From contig WGNN01000127.1 of the NCBI GenBank assembly GCA_016124515.1, forward strand, positions 1 to 36,928: a stretch of 36,928 nt of DNA. The letters run 5' to 3'. This stretch comes from a bacterium (GTDB lineage: Bacteria; Bacteroidota; Bacteroidia; CAILMK01; JACPUW01). A program made the position numbers and the translations under genes. Within the stretch, counting starts at the first letter, position 1. The number at the start of each line of letters is the position of its first letter. This document shows, in pieces, positions 32,576 through 36,928 of the stretch. The notes below the pieces were generated by a model. It ran no database searches. It worked only from the letters and a program-made list of their open reading frames with translations, and had not been told where the DNA came from.

Positions 32576-33034
32576 ATGAATAAAATTTGGATATACCAGG
32601 CCGACCGCTTTCTTACCGATGAAGAAGTGGCTTGGATGAATGAGCAAATGGCGGGTTTTACCGCACAGTGGAAGGCGCATGGCGTTAAATTAAATGCCGA
32701 ATTTGACGTCCTTCAACACTTGTTTTTAATAGTGAAAGTTGATGAAGACCGGCAAAATGCAACCGGTTGTTCTATTGACGAATCCGTGCATTTTATAAAA
32801 CAAATGCAAGAGCATATTGGCGTCAACTTTTTCAACAGACAGCGCGTGGCGTACAAAGTTGGCAACGAACTGAAGCAATGCTCCCTCCCGGCTTTCAAAA
32901 AACTGATTCAGGAAGGCCTTGTTGATGAAAATACACCGGTTTTCAACAACACCCTCACTGATGTTTCTGATTTTGATAGCAAATGGCTGGTTGCCGCAGG
33001 GCATAGTTGGCTAAAACCATTATTAGCCTTATGA
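32576..33034 (+). CDS. Small conserved Bacteroidota protein (often labelled 'ABC transporter ATPase')
   Basis: A 152-residue soluble protein. ATG 32576 is preferred to the start 30 bases upstream, because the start MNKIWIYQADRFLTDEE is conserved in Bacteroidota relatives that I remember and a -7 box overlaps the upstream start. It has FTAQWKAHGVKLNAEFDVLQ, then NATGCSIDESVHFIKQMQE with one conserved Cys. These relatives are often labelled 'ABC transporter ATPase' in databases, but no Walker A, Walker B or signature motif is present, so that name is not supported. Function unknown. Its stop overlaps the start of the next gene by four bases (ATGA), so the pair is translationally coupled. Confidence 0.75.
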   Translation: MNKIWIYQADRFLTDEEVAWMNEQMAGFTAQWKAHGVKLNAEFDVLQHLFLIVKVDEDRQNATGCSIDESVHFIKQMQEHIGVNFFNRQRVAYKVGNELKQCSLPAFKKLIQEGLVDENTPVFNNTLTDVSDFDSKWLVAAGHSWLKPLLAL

Positions 33035-33681
33035 AGAGTAAAATATTATATTTAGGTTTACTTCTTATGGCGGTTTCATGCAAAAGCAAGCATGAACCCA
33101 ATGCCGCACAAAACCACATGAACAGCAGCAGTTTTGAAGAATTGGTCGCGCGTTTCAACGACCCTGAAAGAGCCGAGTGGCAAAAGGTGGATGAAGTGCT
33201 GGATGCTTTGCAACTGGATGAAAATGATGTGGTTGCCGATGTTGGTGCCGGTACCGGGTATTTTACTTTGCCCCTTGCAGGCCGTTGCAAACATGTAGTT
33301 GCAACCGATATTGACAAGAGATTTGTTGACTATATTAATAATGAAATTGAGGAAAAAGGTATTTCTAATGTAGAAGTGCGTCTGACCACCACAAACGAGC
33401 CCGGATTAAACGAGTTGGAATGTGATAAAATAATAACGGTAAATACCGTACATCACTTCGAAAAATTAGCAAAATTTTTATCTAAGCTTAGAGACGGCCT
33501 GCGTATTGGCGGTACACTATATATCATCGACTTCAAAGAAGGCGACTTGCCTGTGGGGCCACCTGCCAATATTAAATTGTCTCTTTCTGAACTCAAAAGA
33601 AATTTGGGCTTGGCCGGATTCTCAAAAGTTGAAGTTGACGAAAATTCCTTACCTTACCAATTTATTTTGAAAGCCTATTAA
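33031..33681 (+). CDS. SAM-dependent methyltransferase-like lipoprotein
   Basis: A 216-residue class I methyltransferase-like protein. ATG 33031 overlaps the stop of the gene before it and gives a lipoprotein signal, KILYLGLLLMAVSC, with Cys at residue 16. From residue about 62 the class I fold begins: VVADVGAGTGYFTLPLA is motif I (SAM binding), VVATDIDKRFVDYI follows with the acidic residue that holds the SAM ribose, then DKIITVNTVHHFEKLAKFL (motif with the NTVHH active-site-side residues) and GGTLYIIDFKEGDLP. The fold looks complete. The oddity is location: a lipoprotein would sit outside the cytosol, where SAM is not normally found. Substrate unknown. Confidence 0.85.
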   Translation: MKSKILYLGLLLMAVSCKSKHEPNAAQNHMNSSSFEELVARFNDPERAEWQKVDEVLDALQLDENDVVADVGAGTGYFTLPLAGRCKHVVATDIDKRFVDYINNEIEEKGISNVEVRLTTTNEPGLNELECDKIITVNTVHHFEKLAKFLSKLRDGLRIGGTLYIIDFKEGDLPVGPPANIKLSLSELKRNLGLAGFSKVEVDENSLPYQFILKAY

Positions 33682-33690
33682 ACAATTATT

Positions 33691-35838
33691 ATGAAACGAT
33701 TGCTTACCATTTTATTCTTACTGTGCATAATAGGGGCTGTAGAAGGGCAAAAGGTGACAACTTATGCGGGCAAAAGCCAAACTTCAGGTACCATTTCGGG
33801 CGGCGAATCGCTCACTACGGTCCGCTTTAATAAACCTTGGGGAATGGCCACTGATGCCAAAGGAAATGTGTTTATCACCAACGAAGGTTCGCATGCCATT
33901 TTTATGCTCAACAAAAGTGATGGTAAGTTTTATGTGAGAGCAGGAAAACAAAATTCAGCGGGATACGTTGACAACTATGGAATAAATGCCGAGTTTGACC
34001 AACCAAAGGGCATTGCTGTTGGAAGCAAGATTTATGTAGCCGACGCTGGGAACCACGTCATCAGGCAAATTGATTTGTTTTCATCCATTGCCACCGCGCA
34101 GCAAGTAACTTTACTCGCGGGAAAAAAGGGAAGTAATGGCTACCAGGATGGCACGGGTTCAGGTGCTCAATTTGACACACCTACCGATGTGGCAGTTGAC
34201 TCAAAAGGTAATATTTATGTGGCCGATCAGGGAAACCACTGCATACGTATGATTACCACAAGCGGCGTGGTAACCACTTTTGCCGGACAACCCGGTAGCA
34301 GCGGTAGTGCCAATGGCGACAAAGATTCAAAAGCTAAATTCAACTATCCCACAGGACTTTTTATTGATGGAAACGACAATATTTATGTAGCAGATAAAAA
34401 TAACAATTGTATCAGATTCATCAATAGGTCCACCAGCGAAGTGACCACCGTATTTAAAGATTTATATACCCCCGAACAGGTTTTTGTTGACAGCTATGGA
34501 ACTATAATAGCTTCCGGAGCCTGTCAAATTAGAGGATTGCACGGCACCGACACATTGATAGTTGGAAATCATTTCAGAAATTGTGGGTTTAAAAATGCAT
34601 CAGATACCAACGCCTTGCTCAATAGTGCGCGCGCCATCATGCAAATCTCATCAACCGAATACATTTTTTGCGACCGCGACAACCACATTTTGCGTAAAAT
34701 AGAAATTGACCCATGCAGTGCGGTAAAGGCTAATATTTCTGTTTCAGGAAAACTCAAATTTTGTGATGGTGATAGTGTTATGCTCAGTGCATCAAATCTT
34801 TACAGCAACACATGGACCTGGAGCGGCGGAACTTCAGGCAAAGACAAAATAACGGCAAAAGCCACCGGAAGATATTCATTAAAGATTTCGGCAACTGTTG
34901 GTGCTTCAACTTGTACAGATACAAGCAGTGTTTTTGTAAAGGTTAATCAAAATCCAACACCTGCTATCACTTATGCTGGAAATCTAAGTTTTTGTCCCGG
35001 CGACCAAATCATACTTTCAGCGGATGCCAATTATAATAGCTACTTGTGGTCAACCAGCGAAAAAACAAAATCAATAACTGTCAATTCTGCTCTTAAAGTA
35101 AGCTTAATGGTTACTGACGCAAATGGCTGTTCAGGTACTTCGGCGGAGTTGACAACAAGCGTGTTTAAAACCAATAAACCAATTATAAGCCCCGATGGTC
35201 CGACAGAATTTTGCAGCGGAAACTCTGTTGTGTTGGATGCCGGAAGCGGTTTCAGTCAATACGATTGGAGCAACAAAGCAACCGGTGAAACCACTACCAT
35301 AAAAACAAGTGGAAAATATAATGTAACTACCACCGATACCAACGGCTGCAAAACAACATCTGACGATATTAGTGTTACGGTGTATCCTTTGCCGCAAAAA
35401 CCTGATATTACTTCAAAAAATGATAGCGTTTATACATCGGCCAGCGCGGTTCAATATATTTGGTTTTTCGAAGGATCGGAACTTTCTAAAACAACTGATC
35501 CATATATCATAGCAAAAAATTCAGGAAAATATAGTGTAACGGTGGTTGACGACAAGGGTTGTGAAAACAGTTCTGACCAAGCCAATGTGATCATAACTTC
35601 TGTTAATGTTCAGCCAACTGCCAAACCATCAATTTATCCTAATCCGGCCACTACTGAGCTAAAAGTGCGAAATACCGGATCATTTTCGTATGAAATCATC
35701 GACTTAACCGGTAAAACCAGAAAATACGGTAAATCTCTCCGGGTTATTGATATTTCGTCTTTGGCGCAAGGAACGTATTTTATTAGAATAACAACGGAAC
35801 ACAATTCCACCATTCAAAAATTTATTATAGCCAAGTAA
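33691..35838 (+). CDS. NHL-repeat secreted protein with T9SS sorting domain
   Basis: A 715-residue exported protein. Signal peptide ends CIIGAVEGQ. Residues about 20-345 hold NHL-type beta-propeller repeats, each with 'F..P.G(I/V)A(V/D)...G.(I/V)Y(V)AD.GNH.IR', for example DVAVDSKGNIYVADQGNHCI and FIDGNDNIYVADKNNNCIRF. Residues about 345-640 form several Ig-like/PKD-like domains with the repeated 'FC.GD...LS......Y.W' pattern. From SIYPNPATTELKV (residue 648) comes the T9SS C-terminal sorting domain, ending TIQKFIIAK. It probably sits on the cell surface or is released. It begins ten bases after the methyltransferase gene. Confidence 0.92.
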   Translation: MKRLLTILFLLCIIGAVEGQKVTTYAGKSQTSGTISGGESLTTVRFNKPWGMATDAKGNVFITNEGSHAIFMLNKSDGKFYVRAGKQNSAGYVDNYGINAEFDQPKGIAVGSKIYVADAGNHVIRQIDLFSSIATAQQVTLLAGKKGSNGYQDGTGSGAQFDTPTDVAVDSKGNIYVADQGNHCIRMITTSGVVTTFAGQPGSSGSANGDKDSKAKFNYPTGLFIDGNDNIYVADKNNNCIRFINRSTSEVTTVFKDLYTPEQVFVDSYGTIIASGACQIRGLHGTDTLIVGNHFRNCGFKNASDTNALLNSARAIMQISSTEYIFCDRDNHILRKIEIDPCSAVKANISVSGKLKFCDGDSVMLSASNLYSNTWTWSGGTSGKDKITAKATGRYSLKISATVGASTCTDTSSVFVKVNQNPTPAITYAGNLSFCPGDQIILSADANYNSYLWSTSEKTKSITVNSALKVSLMVTDANGCSGTSAELTTSVFKTNKPIISPDGPTEFCSGNSVVLDAGSGFSQYDWSNKATGETTTIKTSGKYNVTTTDTNGCKTTSDDISVTVYPLPQKPDITSKNDSVYTSASAVQYIWFFEGSELSKTTDPYIIAKNSGKYSVTVVDDKGCENSSDQANVIITSVNVQPTAKPSIYPNPATTELKVRNTGSFSYEIIDLTGKTRKYGKSLRVIDISSLAQGTYFIRITTEHNSTIQKFIIAK

Positions 35839-35845
35839 TTTCTTT

Positions 35846-36730
35846 ATGCAAAACTTACTTGTTACGGGTGCCGGCGGGTTTTTAGGCTACAATGTTGTGT
35901 GCCAGGCCGCCGCATCGTTTCATGTCTCGGCGCAGTACCGCAATAATGTGCCGGTTTTTGGCGACGATATAAAAACCTATGCCACAGATTTGTCTGATGA
36001 AAAAGCTTTGGAAACGCTGCTCAATGCATGCAATCCGCAATTCATTATTCATTGCGCAGCCGCCTCACATCCCAATTTTTGCGAAGAAAATCCGCATGAT
36101 AGTTTCAATGCAAATATTCTGGCCAATGTGTTGCTGGCAAAGCACTGTGCCTTGCGTGGTATCAAATTGGTTTTTACCTCCACCGATTTGGTTTTTGACG
36201 GAAATAAAGGTGGTTATTCAGAAGATGACTTCCGCAATCCTATTATGATTTACGGAAAGCATAAGGCTTTGGCCGAAGATATTTTTCGCGACCATTTGCC
36301 TTCAGCCGCAATTTGCCGCATGCCTTTAATGTTTGGCGAGGCTCCAAGCGGTGCAGCAAGTTTTATACAGGGCTTTAATGCAAAACTTAAAGCCGGCGAA
36401 AAACTGAATTTATTTTATGATGAATACAGAAGTACCATGCACGCCGATGATGCTGCCCAAGGTTTGTTGTGGGCGGCAGCGCACGTTTCGGGCATTATAC
36501 ATTTATGCGGCAAAGAAAAACTGAGCCGCTATGAATTTGGTGAAGTATTGTGTGAAGTAATGGGCTACGACAAAAAGCTGCTCCATGCGGTTTCAAACAA
36601 ATCGGTAACGATGGCGGCACCTCGCGCTTCTGATGCAAGTATGAATGGCACAATGGCTTATGCATCAGGTTTTAACCCGCTGCCGGTGCGCGAACGATTG
36701 CTGCAAATGAAGTCGGCCAATCAGCTATAG
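35846..36730 (+). CDS. SDR-type NAD(P)-dependent reductase, RmlD-like
   Basis: A 294-residue extended short-chain dehydrogenase, closest in pattern to dTDP-4-dehydrorhamnose reductase (RmlD). The Rossmann start LLVTGAGGFLGYNVV holds the GxxGxxG motif at residues 8-14. Then come FIIHCAAASHPNFCEENP, with 'HCAA' as in RmlD proteins, the STDLVFDGNKGGYSEDD segment that carries the Ser/Thr of the active site, and YGKHKALAE with Tyr136 and Lys140, the catalytic pair. RmlD makes dTDP-L-rhamnose; no other rml gene is nearby, so the exact substrate is not established. It starts seven bases after the NHL-protein gene and could share its mRNA. It converges with the protease gene at the right edge. Confidence 0.88.
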   Translation: MQNLLVTGAGGFLGYNVVCQAAASFHVSAQYRNNVPVFGDDIKTYATDLSDEKALETLLNACNPQFIIHCAAASHPNFCEENPHDSFNANILANVLLAKHCALRGIKLVFTSTDLVFDGNKGGYSEDDFRNPIMIYGKHKALAEDIFRDHLPSAAICRMPLMFGEAPSGAASFIQGFNAKLKAGEKLNLFYDEYRSTMHADDAAQGLLWAAAHVSGIIHLCGKEKLSRYEFGEVLCEVMGYDKKLLHAVSNKSVTMAAPRASDASMNGTMAYASGFNPLPVRERLLQMKSANQL

Positions 36731-36731
36731 C

Positions 36732-36752
36732 CTATTTGGGCAAATAGCTTTT
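36732..36752. terminator. Hairpin between convergent genes
   Basis: CTATTTG and CAAATAG form a perfect 7-base-pair stem over a two-base spacing, followed by CTTTT on the plus strand. It could end the plus-strand transcript. It overlaps the stop codon of the minus-strand gene. Confidence 0.4.
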
Positions 36753-36928
36753 AAACTCATTGTATTGCGATACATTGGTGCTGTTGCCTTTGCAGCCCAT
36801 TTCATTCTTGGTTTCGGTAATATCGGCTACCCTGCTCGATGGACTTGGGTGTGTGCTCAAAAAGGCTGGTGTTCCGCCCGCTTGTTCGTTTTTGATCAAC
36901 TTCTCAAAAAAGCTCGCGGCACCGTCGG
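36732..36928 (-). CDS. Probable M48 family metalloprotease, C-terminal end only
   Basis: The minus strand codes for the last 64 residues of a protein that enters from the right edge. It has ASFFEKLIKNEQ and PAFLSTHPSPSSRVADITE, the 'FxSTHPxxxxRI' motif that closes the catalytic domain of M48 zinc metalloproteases (BepA/LoiP-like), then ends SQYNEFKSYLPK. The zinc-binding HExxH lies outside the window, so activity cannot be judged. In this family the proteases usually act in the periplasm on outer-membrane or lipoprotein substrates. The stop is at 36732-36734. Confidence 0.85.
   Translation of the reverse strand, partial: DGAASFFEKLIKNEQAGGTPAFLSTHPSPSSRVADITETKNEMGCKGNSTNVSQYNEFKSYLPK

Overview
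The window looks like a chromosomal segment of a member of the Bacteroidota, probably an environmental aerobe. The evidence is: two secreted proteins with C-terminal domains of the type IX secretion (T9SS) 'YPNP' class; a TonB-dependent receptor with an N-terminal carboxypeptidase-regulatory-like domain; a complete alternative complex III operon; a yicC-gmk-nadD cluster; and Bacteroidota-type -7 boxes (TANNTTTG) upstream of several genes, with no evident Shine-Dalgarno sequences. No species is claimed.

Layout. 1-5455: secreted or surface proteins (a WG-like repeat protein split by a frameshift, and a two-SH3 exported protein) with a small Cys-cluster protein between them. 5551-7858: a lipoprotein alkaline phosphatase convergent with tryptophan 2,3-dioxygenase, separated by a 100-bp-period array of palindromic repeats. 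7987-12532: a T9SS cargo protein with a C25-peptidase-like region, divergent from a TonB-dependent receptor, each with its own -7 box. 12830-21886: actABCDEF, the quinol:cytochrome c/HiPIP oxidoreductase that replaces bc1 in many Bacteroidota, closed by a strong terminator. 21950-26410: an AT-richer accessory stretch with a multiply frameshifted TM2-domain pseudogene, an unrecognised two-gene cassette (293-aa soluble protein plus four-helix membrane protein), gene fragments, a near-identical direct repeat and a secreted hypothetical protein; it ends at a tRNA-Val gene with its own terminator. 26713-36730: an AsmA-like protein overlapping a sensor kinase; yicC-gmk-nadD; a small conserved protein overlapping a lipoprotein-type methyltransferase; an NHL-repeat T9SS protein; and a sugar-nucleotide-type SDR. 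The right edge holds the C-terminal end of a probable M48 metalloprotease on the minus strand.

How the genes work together. The act genes form one respiratory complex that oxidises menaquinol and passes electrons through the haem proteins ActA and ActE; no terminal oxidase follows here. The TonB receptor, alkaline phosphatase and T9SS cargo suit a cell that takes up nutrients from polymers or phosphoesters. Gmk, NadD and YicC are housekeeping functions for nucleotide, NAD and RNA metabolism. The least explained part is 21950-26410. The two-gene cassette at 23048-24397 is the best candidate there for an undescribed system, but nothing in the sequence alone proves a function.
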